64,000 bases of DNA from positions 48,598 through 112,597 of the forward strand of contig DASTSN010000013.1 in the NCBI GenBank assembly GCA_035760665.1, given 5' to 3'. This DNA is from DASTSN01 sp035760665 (GTDB lineage: Bacteria > Bacteroidota > Bacteroidia > Chitinophagales > Chitinophagaceae). Made by a program: the position numbers and the translations under genes. Each line of letters begins with the position of its first letter. The first letter of the stretch is position 1. This document shows positions 43,230 to 52,705 of this stretch, piece after piece. Under the pieces are notes generated by a model. That model was not told the origin of the DNA, did no database searches, and saw only the letters and a program-made list of their open reading frames with translations.

Positions 43230-44627
43230 ATGAAAATCCTTCCTGTTTTAACACTATCCATCCTGCTCGCCTGCTTTTCCTGCAGAAAAACCAGCTTTAT
43301 CAGCAGCAAAGATGCTCAAATCACCATCACAGCCGATACGTTAAAATTTGATACCGTTTTCACCAGCGCCGGTTCTGTTACGCAGTCATTTATAATAATC
43401 AACGATAATAACCAGCCGCTGAGGCTTACATCAGTTAAATTGATGGGTGGTAGCACTGCAGCATTTAAAATGAATGTCGATGGCACCGCCGGACCGGAAG
43501 TTGATAACCTGGAACTTGCGGCCAACGACAGCCTGTATGTTTTTGTGCAGGTAAATATAGACCCGAATGCGGACCAACTTCCCTTTGTGCTAAAAGACAG
43601 TATCCAGATCAGCTATAACGGAAATGACCGCCAGGTGCAACTTGAGGCGTGGGGCCAGAATGCCCATTTCCTGCGTAATAAAATAATTACGACAGACGAA
43701 ACATGGAACAATGATCTTCCGTACGTAATCCTGGGTTACCTGTCGGTCAATGCAAACGCAACATTAACTATCAATAAAGGATGCCGTATATATATGCATG
43801 CTGATGCGCCGCTAATTATTGACGGCAGCCTGAAAGTGGCCGGTGAAAAAGATACTGCAGACAGGGTTTATTTTCGCGGTGACAGGCTTGATGAACCGTA
43901 TAAAGACTACCCAGCCGCCTGGCCCGGTATTTTTTTCAGGCAAACCAGCCATGATAATACGTTAACCTTTGCAGTCATTAAAAATGCATACCAGGCCATC
44001 GCCTTGCAAGATCCTTCACCAAATGCCAGCCCTAAATTGACATTGAACGAATGTATGATCGATAACGCCTACGATGCGGGTATCATTTCCCTGAACTCGT
44101 CCATTACTGCCACAAACTGCCTCGTTAGCAACTGTGGTAAAAATATTGTACTGGCTAAAGGCGGAAATTATACGTTTACCCACTGTACCGCTGTTTCCAT
44201 CTCAAACAATTTTATTCTGCACAAAGAACCTGTTCTGTATATCAGCAATTTTATTACGGATAATAATACCCCGGTACCCGCAGATTTAAATGCCGTTTTC
44301 CGCAATTGTATTTTCTGGGGAGAAAATGGCACTGCCGAAGATGAAGTAGTGGCCGAAAAAACCGGCGGTGCCGCATTCAATGCCCTTTTTGACTACGGAT
44401 TGTGGAAAGTAACCAATGTGCCGGCAGCGGTGTCGGTCAACCAGGTAATCAGTAATATTTCCCCAGCCTTTGACAGCGTCAATACGGCAAAAAACTATTA
44501 TAACTTCCGGTTAAAAGAAGGATCTCCTGCCATTGATGCGGGAACCAATGCTGGCATTACACTTGATCTTGATGGAAATCCTCGTCCTGTAGGATTGCCC
44601 GACCTGGGCTGCTACGAAAAACAATAA
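43230..44627 (+). CDS. Right-handed beta-helix lipoprotein
   Basis: 465 residues. The lipobox is SILLACFSCRK, giving a lipidated cysteine near residue 18. A first domain of Ig-like strands (about 25-140: VFTSAGSVTQSFIIIND) precedes a parallel beta-helix made of short repeats (LTLNECMIDNAYDAGIISLN, ITATNCLVSNCGKNIVLA, YTFTHCTAVSISNNFILH). The end DLDGNPRPVGLPDLGCYE is the marker of the choice-of-anchor Q type beta-helix proteins. Such proteins bind or cleave glycans, or are structural. No catalytic residues can be named. Confidence 0.82.
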   Translation: MKILPVLTLSILLACFSCRKTSFISSKDAQITITADTLKFDTVFTSAGSVTQSFIIINDNNQPLRLTSVKLMGGSTAAFKMNVDGTAGPEVDNLELAANDSLYVFVQVNIDPNADQLPFVLKDSIQISYNGNDRQVQLEAWGQNAHFLRNKIITTDETWNNDLPYVILGYLSVNANATLTINKGCRIYMHADAPLIIDGSLKVAGEKDTADRVYFRGDRLDEPYKDYPAAWPGIFFRQTSHDNTLTFAVIKNAYQAIALQDPSPNASPKLTLNECMIDNAYDAGIISLNSSITATNCLVSNCGKNIVLAKGGNYTFTHCTAVSISNNFILHKEPVLYISNFITDNNTPVPADLNAVFRNCIFWGENGTAEDEVVAEKTGGAAFNALFDYGLWKVTNVPAAVSVNQVISNISPAFDSVNTAKNYYNFRLKEGSPAIDAGTNAGITLDLDGNPRPVGLPDLGCYEKQ

Positions 44628-44671
44628 GCAACCTTTAAATAATTATACCCGATTTACAAACCAGATCACTG

Positions 44672-44679
44672 TAACTTTG
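44672..44679 (+). promoter_or_regulatory. Putative -7 box (TAACTTTG) for the glutathione peroxidase gene
   Basis: Exact TAnnTTTG match, 34 bases before the ATG at 44714. Confidence 0.5.
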
Positions 44680-44713
44680 TTATTCTTTTTTATCAATCAA
44701 AATTTCTACAGAT

Positions 44714-45232
44714 ATGAAAATAGTAGTGCTTTCCCTGCTGCTTTCCGGCATTTTAACAGCCGGCTCCATCTACGATTTTAAAGTTCCCGGACTTACAGGC
44801 GGTGAAATAGATTTTTCAGCATTTAAAGGCAAAAAAATTTTAATTGTCAATACAGCATCCAAATGCGGAAATACACCGCAATATGATGGCCTGGAAAAAT
44901 TGTACGAGAAATACAAGAATAAATTAGTGATTGTTGGTTTCCCTGCTAACAATTTTGGCGGGCAGGAACCCGGCACAAACGGGGAAATTGCCGAGTTTTG
45001 TAAAAAGAATTACGGGGTAAGTTTCCCGATGGCGGAAAAAATATCAGTAAAAGGAAATGATACCGCACCAATATATATGTATCTTAAAAAAGCGGCTGCT
45101 GCCAAAGGATTAGAGGATCCCGTAACCTGGAATTTTGGTAAATTTTTACTGGATGAAAAGGGAAATCTAATTGCCACTTTTTCCCCGCAAACACAGCCCA
45201 TGAGCCAGGATATTTTAAAATACCTGAATTAA
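44714..45232 (+). CDS. Glutathione peroxidase-family thiol peroxidase, exported
   Basis: 172 residues with a hydrophobic N-terminus (residues 1-17) that reads as a signal peptide, so the protein should act in the periplasm. The catalytic tetrad is complete: C51 (not selenocysteine) in NTASKCGNTPQY, Q84 in GGQEP, and W139-N140 in TWNFGKFL. Cysteine-type members of this family in bacteria generally use thioredoxin-like proteins rather than glutathione. ATG start; strong terminator downstream. Confidence 0.93.
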   Translation: MKIVVLSLLLSGILTAGSIYDFKVPGLTGGEIDFSAFKGKKILIVNTASKCGNTPQYDGLEKLYEKYKNKLVIVGFPANNFGGQEPGTNGEIAEFCKKNYGVSFPMAEKISVKGNDTAPIYMYLKKAAAAKGLEDPVTWNFGKFLLDEKGNLIATFSPQTQPMSQDILKYLN

Positions 45233-45262
45233 GTCGCACCAGTATTTTTCCATGAAATAATT

Positions 45263-45300
45263 AAAAGGCGGCCCAGCACAGAATGGGCCGCCTTTTTTTT
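45263..45300 (+). terminator. Intrinsic terminator after the peroxidase gene
   Basis: AAAAGGCGGCCCA and TGGGCCGCCTTTT pair around an 8-base loop and eight T follow. It ends the transcript 31 bases after the stop. Confidence 0.93.
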
Positions 45301-45387
45301 GCCGTTGACAACAAATCATCAACCAGCTAATACAATGACCAATACTTAACGCTCATGCCTGCTCCCAAAAATCCGGTAGCCATTCCC

Positions 45388-45395
45388 TAAATTTG
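45388..45395 (+). promoter_or_regulatory. Putative -7 box (TAAATTTG) for holB
   Basis: Exact TAnnTTTG match whose last G is 5 bases before the holB ATG. Start of transcription is expected at about the A of the ATG, so a leaderless mRNA is likely. Confidence 0.5.
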
Positions 45396-45400
45396 CTGGC

Positions 45401-46606
45401 ATGCAATTCAAAGACGTAATCGGGCAACAACCAATCAAACAGCAATTGACAGAATTGGTACTGCATAACCGCCTGAGTCATGCGTTGCTTTTTTTAAGTA
45501 AAGAAGGCAGCGGCGCCCTGCCACTGGCGCTGGCGCTGGCACAATATATTGTTTGTGAAAAAGCGGCTCATCACAGCCGCCAAGGCCAGCAGGTTACTTC
45601 CCTTTTTGGTGAAGATTCCCCCGCTCCTATTGCGAAAGCTAATATTGATACTGATTCCTGCGGAACCTGTCCTGCCTGCGTAAAGAGCCGGCAGTTAATT
45701 CACCCGGATATTCATTTCAGCTATCCTGTTGTAACAAAAAAAGCCGGAACGCCCCCTGTCAGTACAGATTATATCGCCGAATGGCGGGAATTTGTCAGCA
45801 CTTATCCTTATGGTAATGTGTATGATTGGTTACAGTTTATTGGCGCAGAAAACAAACAAGGAAACATAACGGCACAGGAATGTAATGATATTATCCGCAA
45901 GCTGAACCTGAAAAGTTTTGAAGGTGATTACAAAGTGCTGATCATGTGGATGCCCGAATACCTGGGGAATGAAGGAAATAAACTTTTGAAATTAATCGAG
46001 GAGCCGCCAGCCAATACATTATTCATACTGGTAGCTGAAAATGAATCATTGATTTTACCCACAATCCTTAGCCGTTGCCAGCTGGTGAAAATACCCGCTC
46101 TTGAAGACCAGGATATTATCCGGGCGCTGACTGATAGAAATAAAACCGAGCCCGAAACGGCACGTCAGGTAGCAGGGATCAGCGAAGGGAATTACCGCGA
46201 GGCTTTACAATTACTGCAGCATGCCGATGAAGACTGGCAGGCGCTACTACGTGATTGGCTGAATTCCATTTTGAAAACCGGTCCGGTGGATCAAATGAAA
46301 TGGGTGGAAGAAGCCAGCCGCCTGGGCAGGGAAAAACAAAAACAATTTCTCCGCTACTTTAATCACTTGCTGGAGCAGGCTGTGCGGCTAAAAATCATGG
46401 GCGACCAGTTACCGCTGCCGGAAAAAGAAAAAGATTTTGCTCAAAAGCTGAATAAAATTGCCGATCTGTCGCAACAACAGGCTCTTATTGAAGAGCTGGA
46501 TAAAGCGGCCTATTATATTGAAAGAAATGCCAATGCCAAGCTATTGTTCCATGCACTCACAATAAAAATCTATCATATTATCCAGGACAGGGTGGTGGTT
46601 GCTTAG
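45401..46606 (+). CDS. holB: DNA polymerase III delta-prime subunit-like clamp loader protein
   Basis: 401 residues. Delta-prime is the stator of the clamp loader and does not hydrolyse ATP; accordingly the P-loop site (LSKEGSGALPLALALA) has no lysine-threonine pair. The N-terminal MQFKDVIGQQPIKQQL is the standard entry, the zinc module is CGTCPAC with a more remote first cysteine in the same loop, and the arginine-finger helix reads ILSRCQLVKIP. Length is above the E. coli protein. ATG start follows the -7 box closely. The neighbours are unrelated. Confidence 0.93.
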   Translation: MQFKDVIGQQPIKQQLTELVLHNRLSHALLFLSKEGSGALPLALALAQYIVCEKAAHHSRQGQQVTSLFGEDSPAPIAKANIDTDSCGTCPACVKSRQLIHPDIHFSYPVVTKKAGTPPVSTDYIAEWREFVSTYPYGNVYDWLQFIGAENKQGNITAQECNDIIRKLNLKSFEGDYKVLIMWMPEYLGNEGNKLLKLIEEPPANTLFILVAENESLILPTILSRCQLVKIPALEDQDIIRALTDRNKTEPETARQVAGISEGNYREALQLLQHADEDWQALLRDWLNSILKTGPVDQMKWVEEASRLGREKQKQFLRYFNHLLEQAVRLKIMGDQLPLPEKEKDFAQKLNKIADLSQQQALIEELDKAAYYIERNANAKLLFHALTIKIYHIIQDRVVVA

Positions 46607-46644
46607 TTGAAGCTAACGCCTTTACAGTTTTTTACCAGTGCCTA

Positions 46645-47973
46645 TTATTTTACTCGGAAACTTAGCAATTGAATTCTCGAAAGAACTTTTTTGCCAACTA
46701 AGAGGCCTTGTTTTTGGCCATTCTCAATGGCTGGCATATAATGAATGCCTCCGTAATTCCGGCTGATTGCTGCTTCATTTGCCGCATCCATAAACGATTG
46801 AAAAGTACGTACCGGCAGCCCGTATTCCAATTCACTACTGTCATCAAACCGAAACTGTTCACCATAAAAATCGGTCAACACCACTGCAGCAGCGGTGGAA
46901 ATTACACTGTGTCCGCTGGTATACTCTGGAAAGGGCGGCGTTTGTAAAAGTGGTCGCCAGGTTTCATCAATATTTGCATTGATGTATGTTTCAGGCCTGA
47001 TCAGGTTACTCCTGTATTTTTCATCCCAGCAACTGATAAATCCATCAAATAAAGCGATTGCGGTAATGGTATACGCGGCTACGGAAGTAACTAAATCGGC
47101 ATGTCTTGTGCGGGATGCAATGCCTGCAATAGAAATCCAGTGCCCGCCGGGCGATAACTTTTTGGTAGCAAAATGTAAATGCCCCTGTATGTTTAGAAAA
47201 AAGGGATTACAATCCCAGAATAAGGCAACTGCCCTTTGTTCCTGCGTAAGTTTATTACCTGTGCTATACACCTGGTATGCGTTTTGAAAAAAAACACTTC
47301 CGCTGTCTTTGCTGAAAAGTGGGGGTGGATCAGGTTTAAACTCACTGGCGGAGTCCATACAAATCGTTCTGATTTTATTCCAGTTCGGTTCTATGGCTGC
47401 CATATAACCTGGTGGCGTTGGTATCCACTTCCCGTCTTTTGCAGAAAAACTGTACCGCCTGAGTTTACGTGTTTCCGTGTAATGATCGCCGGCAGCCCAG
47501 GCGATAATGCTATCGCTAACCTGCTGACCAAATGCGATAGAATGATCATATACTGCTTGGGGAAGTGATTGATAGTTTATCAAAATTGCCTTTAAGGAAT
47601 CCTGCAACGCTTCTTCTGAGAAAACTAGTTTTCCCCCTGTTTTCATAAACGCATACACTGCTGCCAGGCCAGCATTAATTGTGGCAGGATTGCCGTTGAA
47701 ATGTATGTGTGGAAACCCTGGTATAGAGTGTGTCAGACTCTGAAACTTCTGCTGCAGGGGTACGCATGTTTCATAAGCAGCCATATTCGTATACAAATAA
47801 ATCCGGCTTGCTACAGGCGGCGAAAAAATATCCTGAACAATAACATCAGTCAAAGCTTTCTCTGCACGGTGCAGCATTTTTGTATCTGTTTCTTCTATCT
47901 TCGGTTGCGCGGTAGCCGAAAGAACCAACAGGATAAAAAACCAAATTGCAATAATCCTTGAGGTGCTCATCAT
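46645..47973 (-). CDS. Vanadium-haloperoxidase-like / PAP2-superfamily protein, secreted
   Basis: 442 residues with a signal peptide (residues 1-22, LVLSATAQ). The vanadate-binding pattern is nearly complete: K319 with R326-P327 (K-x6-RP), TSGH at 352-355, and S404-R405 with H411 (SR-x5-H). The acid that usually follows four residues after that histidine is alanine (A415), in HYMPAIENG. Family members oxidise halides with peroxide or hydrolyse phosphoesters. Its ATG overlaps the TGA of the CRTAC1-type gene by 4 bases (ATGA), so translation is coupled. I cannot say which of the two activities it has. Confidence 0.85.
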   Translation of the reverse strand: MMSTSRIIAIWFFILLVLSATAQPKIEETDTKMLHRAEKALTDVIVQDIFSPPVASRIYLYTNMAAYETCVPLQQKFQSLTHSIPGFPHIHFNGNPATINAGLAAVYAFMKTGGKLVFSEEALQDSLKAILINYQSLPQAVYDHSIAFGQQVSDSIIAWAAGDHYTETRKLRRYSFSAKDGKWIPTPPGYMAAIEPNWNKIRTICMDSASEFKPDPPPLFSKDSGSVFFQNAYQVYSTGNKLTQEQRAVALFWDCNPFFLNIQGHLHFATKKLSPGGHWISIAGIASRTRHADLVTSVAAYTITAIALFDGFISCWDEKYRSNLIRPETYINANIDETWRPLLQTPPFPEYTSGHSVISTAAAVVLTDFYGEQFRFDDSSELEYGLPVRTFQSFMDAANEAAISRNYGGIHYMPAIENGQKQGLLVGKKVLSRIQLLSFRVK

Positions 47974-50900
47974 TTATTTATATTTATTACCTGCACAGCA
48001 TCATCGTTTTTAGCAAGAATGATACGCCTACGCTTATCTGGAGTATTCGTAATGATCATCCTTCTCACATCGCCACCGGCGAACAGCCCCGATTGCCACG
48101 CAAAAAGAGGGGTAAAATTGTTACTTCCCTCTCCTTTTAAAAATAAGCCAAGACTGGCATCGCAGGCACCAAGCTGTACCCGGTAAGGAACAAAATTCCC
48201 CGCCAGTAATACATCTTTTTTGCCATCCCTGTCAAAATCGCCAACCGTAATGCCACTGACTTTCGAGAACTGGGCGGCATTTGGCAGCGGCGTCAAAGTA
48301 AATCTGTTTTGGCCGTCATTAATCAGCAGGCAGGTCTTTAACTGGTAGCAATGAAGCTGTAAAGCTTTATCTATCTTTTCTTTTGGGAAAATATCATAGA
48401 TAGTGGCATCTGCATAATCTTTATACCGTAGAAATTTTCTGCGCAGTGGTACAACCTGATCAAGCAATTCATCGCGGGAAGCCATGGGATAGCTTTTCCC
48501 CTGGATATAGTAACATACGACCGGATCGATCCGCCCGTTGTTGTCAAAATCAGCAGCATAACAAGTCATCGGTTCATCAGCAGAGGCTTTAAACTGATCA
48601 TTCAAACCGCAATTCCCTGCTATAAAATCAATATCGCCATCATTGTCAATATCATCGGCAACAATTGCAGACCACATACCATCTGTCTTTGACAAACCGG
48701 CTTTTTCAGAAATATTCACCAGCCCGCTACCGTTATTTTCGAATAAAAGCAGCGGCATCCAGTCGCCCGCCAGCATTAAATCAGGAAATCCATCCCGATT
48801 AATATCTTCCCAGACTACAGCTGTTACCATTCCTGGTTTCAACAAATCTTTACTCCACTCCGCGGTTACATCCGTAAATACGATCGTTCCGTCATGACTA
48901 TCATTTCGTAATAAATAACTTCTTGCAGCAAAAGGAAAGGAACCCGGAACCACATAACCGCCCACAAACAAGTCGGGATCTCCGTCCTTATCTATATCCG
49001 CAAATGCCACAGCCTGCTTACTGCTGGTCATAGCAGGTAAGGCAGCTACAGCTTTGCTGAAATGCCCGTTCCCATCGTTGATATACAACCGATCCTGGTA
49101 TTCAGGCGATCCGTCTTCATATTCATTGCCGCCGCTTACAACATATAAATCCACATCTCCATCACGATCTGCATCAAAAAAAATAGCATTCACATCTTCA
49201 CTTGCTGCATTCGCCATCCAGGGCTGATCGTCTGCTGCACGGTAAGTGGCATCAGCATTTTGGATATACAAACGTCCCGTCTGGCCAATGGCGCCCCCAA
49301 TGAAAACATCTGCAAGACCGTCCGCATTTACATCAGCTGCTGCAAGGGCGGGGCCCATCCTGGACAATTGGTAGGGTAACAGTGTTTCATCCTTAAAATC
49401 AATAAACTCATTTTCATGATGAATAAAATCAATTCCCGCATTGCCGGACACTGTTGAAAACAGCCCGGTTACCGCATTGTTGCCTACTGCCTGTTGACCC
49501 TTTGCATTCAACGCTGACAGCACTAGCGTTTGATCGGGTTTTACATCCTGAAGTTTTGAAATTTTCGTATCCGGCCATTGAATAATAACCGAATCTATTT
49601 TTGTTTCCTTACCCAGCCCAAAATGCAAGTTGCCTGAAACAGAAGATTGATAGCCCCGCACACAGTAATTTTCCAGGTATTGTATGCGGCCCGGCTGGTA
49701 AACTTTTACTTTAGCACCTAAGGCTGCAGTATTACCGGGCATCCCTTTTAGCTGGATAGAGAGGTGATGCTGCTGCAGCTGGTCTGCATTGTTTTTAAAT
49801 AACATGGCAGGGCTGTTGTTGTTTCCAATCACCAAATCCAGGTCGCCATCATTATCAAGATCTGCGTATACAGCACAGTTGGAAACGGTAGGCGTTGTAA
49901 AACCCCATGCCTCGCTTCGGTTCGTGAACGTAAGATCCCCGTTATTTTTAAAAACGTAGTTATGAATTTTCTGAGAGGGCATTTTTTTTACGAGATCATA
50001 GGTTTTGAAATTCGTATTTCCCTTTGCCGCTTCTTTCAGCTGGGCTTCTGCCACTGTGTATTTCATAAAATCCATATCTGTGTAGTCACGTAAATATCCA
50101 TTAGTGATTACAAGGTCTTTCCAGCCGTCATTATCAAGGTCTGCAAAAAGGCCGCTCCAGCTCCAATCCGTGTTAGAAACACCAGCCAGTTGACCAATTT
50201 CACTAAACCGTATATTCCCGTTCTCATCACGCCCCTGGTTTAGCTGGAGCATATTGCGCATTTGCTGTTTATAATACCCGCTGTCGAGCAGTAAATGATA
50301 TTCATCATATTCATCTGGCCCCTTCAGTAATTTTTGCCGGTGATTATCTTCCGGCAGCATATCCAATGTAAAAACATCAGTCAGCCCGTCATTATTATAA
50401 TCGGCAATATCAGCTCCCATTGCGTATTTGGAAATATGAGTGAAAGATTGCTGCAGGGATTGTGTAAATGTTCCATCGTGATTGTTATGGTAGTAGCAGT
50501 CTTGCTCCGTGTAATCGCTGGTTGTATACATATCCGGCCAGCCATCGTCATCAATATCGCTAATGGTAACACTCAATCCGAAATTCAGCGGATTATTAAT
50601 GATACCCGCCTGTAACGTCACATCTGTAAAGAATACGGAACCGTCAGGCTTTGTATCATTGCGGAACAAACGATTGCCAAAGCGAAAATCAGGCGTGGAC
50701 CGTTGTTTCCGGGTATTTAAAAAAGGATTATAGGAGTTGTTAGAATGATTCAGCAAAAACATATCCAGGTCGCCATCACGGTCATAATCAAAAAAAGCGG
50801 CTTGTGTGGATTGCGTGCCGGGTGCATCCAGTCCGTATTGCTTTGCCATTTCCCTGAATTGCGGTAACCCGTTTTGTAAACCCTGGTTTACAAAAAGCTC

Positions 50901-51338
50901 ATTACTTAACTGAGAAGAATCGTTAAACTTTCCTGAGTGGCAAACATAAATATCGGGCAATCCGTCACTATTAATATCAACAATGCTAACACCGGTGCTC
51001 CAGGTTTTATTTCCGGCTACGCCAGCTTGTTTCGTAATGTCTTCAAAATGAAAATTGCCTTTATTCAGATAAAGCCGGTTAGCAACCTGATTGCCTGAGA
51101 AAAAAATATCCTGCAGTCCGTCATTATTAAAATCTGCGATACCGATACCTGCCCCGTTGTATAAATATTCGTATTGGAAAACATTTAGCAAGTCATTTTC
51201 CTCAACTTTATTAATAAAGTTTACTCCAGACTCCCTGGCAGGTATTTGTTCCAGTAATGGTTTTGACAGCTGGGCTGAAAGATGCTCCTGAGATACCAGA
51301 GATAATAGAATGAATATGCCATAACGCTTTTTATTCAT
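47970..51338 (-). CDS. CRTAC1-type FG-GAP/VCBS repeat protein with an ASPIC/UnbV domain
   Basis: 1,122 residues from the ATG at 51338 (an in-frame ATG at 51365 overlaps the preceding gene). The signal peptide runs to HLSAQ. Two stretches of FG-GAP repeats with calcium-type motifs (IADFNNDGLQDIFF near 66, ISDIDDDGWPDMY near 270, ADLDNDGDLDL near 500, DADRDGDVDLYV near 730) form beta-propellers. Between them is an ASPIC/UnbV domain (ALGAKVKVYQPG then NLHFGLG). Such proteins bind calcium and are exported; function is undescribed. It stands 4 bases after the monooxygenase-like gene and overlaps the haloperoxidase gene. Confidence 0.93.
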   Translation of the reverse strand: MNKKRYGIFILLSLVSQEHLSAQLSKPLLEQIPARESGVNFINKVEENDLLNVFQYEYLYNGAGIGIADFNNDGLQDIFFSGNQVANRLYLNKGNFHFEDITKQAGVAGNKTWSTGVSIVDINSDGLPDIYVCHSGKFNDSSQLSNELFVNQGLQNGLPQFREMAKQYGLDAPGTQSTQAAFFDYDRDGDLDMFLLNHSNNSYNPFLNTRKQRSTPDFRFGNRLFRNDTKPDGSVFFTDVTLQAGIINNPLNFGLSVTISDIDDDGWPDMYTTSDYTEQDCYYHNNHDGTFTQSLQQSFTHISKYAMGADIADYNNDGLTDVFTLDMLPEDNHRQKLLKGPDEYDEYHLLLDSGYYKQQMRNMLQLNQGRDENGNIRFSEIGQLAGVSNTDWSWSGLFADLDNDGWKDLVITNGYLRDYTDMDFMKYTVAEAQLKEAAKGNTNFKTYDLVKKMPSQKIHNYVFKNNGDLTFTNRSEAWGFTTPTVSNCAVYADLDNDGDLDLVIGNNNSPAMLFKNNADQLQQHHLSIQLKGMPGNTAALGAKVKVYQPGRIQYLENYCVRGYQSSVSGNLHFGLGKETKIDSVIIQWPDTKISKLQDVKPDQTLVLSALNAKGQQAVGNNAVTGLFSTVSGNAGIDFIHHENEFIDFKDETLLPYQLSRMGPALAAADVNADGLADVFIGGAIGQTGRLYIQNADATYRAADDQPWMANAASEDVNAIFFDADRDGDVDLYVVSGGNEYEDGSPEYQDRLYINDGNGHFSKAVAALPAMTSSKQAVAFADIDKDGDPDLFVGGYVVPGSFPFAARSYLLRNDSHDGTIVFTDVTAEWSKDLLKPGMVTAVVWEDINRDGFPDLMLAGDWMPLLLFENNGSGLVNISEKAGLSKTDGMWSAIVADDIDNDGDIDFIAGNCGLNDQFKASADEPMTCYAADFDNNGRIDPVVCYYIQGKSYPMASRDELLDQVVPLRRKFLRYKDYADATIYDIFPKEKIDKALQLHCYQLKTCLLINDGQNRFTLTPLPNAAQFSKVSGITVGDFDRDGKKDVLLAGNFVPYRVQLGACDASLGLFLKGEGSNNFTPLFAWQSGLFAGGDVRRMIITNTPDKRRRIILAKNDDAVQVININK

Positions 51339-51342
51339 ACGG

Positions 51343-52695
51343 CTAATCAAGTTTAATATTTTCATCTCCGTCCTGGTATGGCAAAAAGACCATCATCAGG
51401 GTCATCATTTCATCTGTCGACCGCATATCGCCTGATGAAAAAATGGGCCGCGGAGGACTAAAAGGATTAAACGGATTATCTGCCGTATTATCATAGGTCG
51501 CTTCAATGGTTAGCGTAGAACCTCTTGGAATTTTTATCAAATGCCTGAACCGGTAAATCTCCTGCCAGCGAAAATCCCATCGCGGAATATGCACAAGGGG
51601 AATCGTATCGCCATCCGGTGTAACAGCGTATGCCGTGAACACCTTGCCGATATAATGCATATGTGGCCATACATAAAGGATTGACATATCCTCACCGGGA
51701 TTCCTTAGTGTCAGTCGAAAACTTCTTACCTGATTTTTATCGATAAAGAGACGGGGCCAGATCATATCTTCTCCAATGCCTCCCGATCCAAAGCTGATTA
51801 CCTTTACCGTTCGCTGTACCTGTTGTTTTGTGAAAAATAAATTGACACCGATGGTGGCAGTATCTTCTTTTGCCAGTGGAGAAAAATGGACAGTCAGCAG
51901 AATGACGCCCCGCTTTGGCATAACCCAGCCAAAGCCTGGCGGGTATTTTTCATATGATGCACCAGGAATCCAACCGGAATAATAAGCGATTTGTTTTTTA
52001 TAGGGCAGGTATTGATCGTACTTACGCCGGTCATCATCAGTCAGGTTTAAGGATGTTATTGTATTATACAAATCAATAGAAGTATCTGGTACCGGGTGAA
52101 TGCCATAGTTGGCATGATGAATGATTTTCTTATTGGTACAGAAAAACTCAATTGCTTCTACATTTGCAGAATCGGGTAATTCAAAAGGAATTTTATATAC
52201 AATAAAACGCTCTTCATTATCGCCCGGTACCTTTATCAGGTCTTTTACTTTTAGTGTAAGATCGGGGGATCGATTGTATGAAGTGCCGGTTACTAACACC
52301 GGTAATTTGTCTTTTTCTTTTTTGGTAAGCTTGCCCTCCGGAGTTTTTGCATCCACCCAATCAGTAATCAGTTTTATTTCCTCATCGCTTAGCCTGCGTT
52401 CGTTACCAAATGAAACATAATGTGGATCCGCCTTCCAGGGTGGCATGTAGCGTGTTTGAATAACTTGTTTAATAAAAGTTGCTCTTTTCGCTACATCTTT
52501 ATACGTGAGCAGTGGAAAGGGAGCTGCCTCACCGGGTTTGTGGCAGGGGGCACATTTCGTTTGAATAATGGGCGCAATATCTTTATAATAGGTGACAGAT
52601 TGGGCCTGGGTTTTTATAGTATACATGCAACAGAGTATGCCCGATAACAATAAACTTATAGAAACCGGCCCTTGTATTTTTAAAAAAAATTTCAT
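51343..52695 (-). CDS. Cytochrome c fused to a copper type II monooxygenase-like domain
   Basis: 450 residues from ATG 52695 (numbering below from the longer ATG at 52716). A signal anchor is followed by a c-type heme site CAPCH at 55-59 with a likely axial M91 in RYMPPW. The C-terminal part resembles peptidylglycine/dopamine monooxygenases: H200-H201 in KIIHHANYG and H277 in LTVHFSP for one copper, H352 and H354 in WPHMHYIG plus methionine near 437 in DEMMTLM for the second. All copper ligands are thus present. The heme could feed electrons to copper. Substrate is unknown. The gene lies 10 bases after the thioredoxin-fold gene. Confidence 0.85.
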   Translation of the reverse strand: MKFFLKIQGPVSISLLLSGILCCMYTIKTQAQSVTYYKDIAPIIQTKCAPCHKPGEAAPFPLLTYKDVAKRATFIKQVIQTRYMPPWKADPHYVSFGNERRLSDEEIKLITDWVDAKTPEGKLTKKEKDKLPVLVTGTSYNRSPDLTLKVKDLIKVPGDNEERFIVYKIPFELPDSANVEAIEFFCTNKKIIHHANYGIHPVPDTSIDLYNTITSLNLTDDDRRKYDQYLPYKKQIAYYSGWIPGASYEKYPPGFGWVMPKRGVILLTVHFSPLAKEDTATIGVNLFFTKQQVQRTVKVISFGSGGIGEDMIWPRLFIDKNQVRSFRLTLRNPGEDMSILYVWPHMHYIGKVFTAYAVTPDGDTIPLVHIPRWDFRWQEIYRFRHLIKIPRGSTLTIEATYDNTADNPFNPFSPPRPIFSSGDMRSTDEMMTLMMVFLPYQDGDENIKLD

Positions 52696-52705
52696 CCGCG
52701 CTTTT

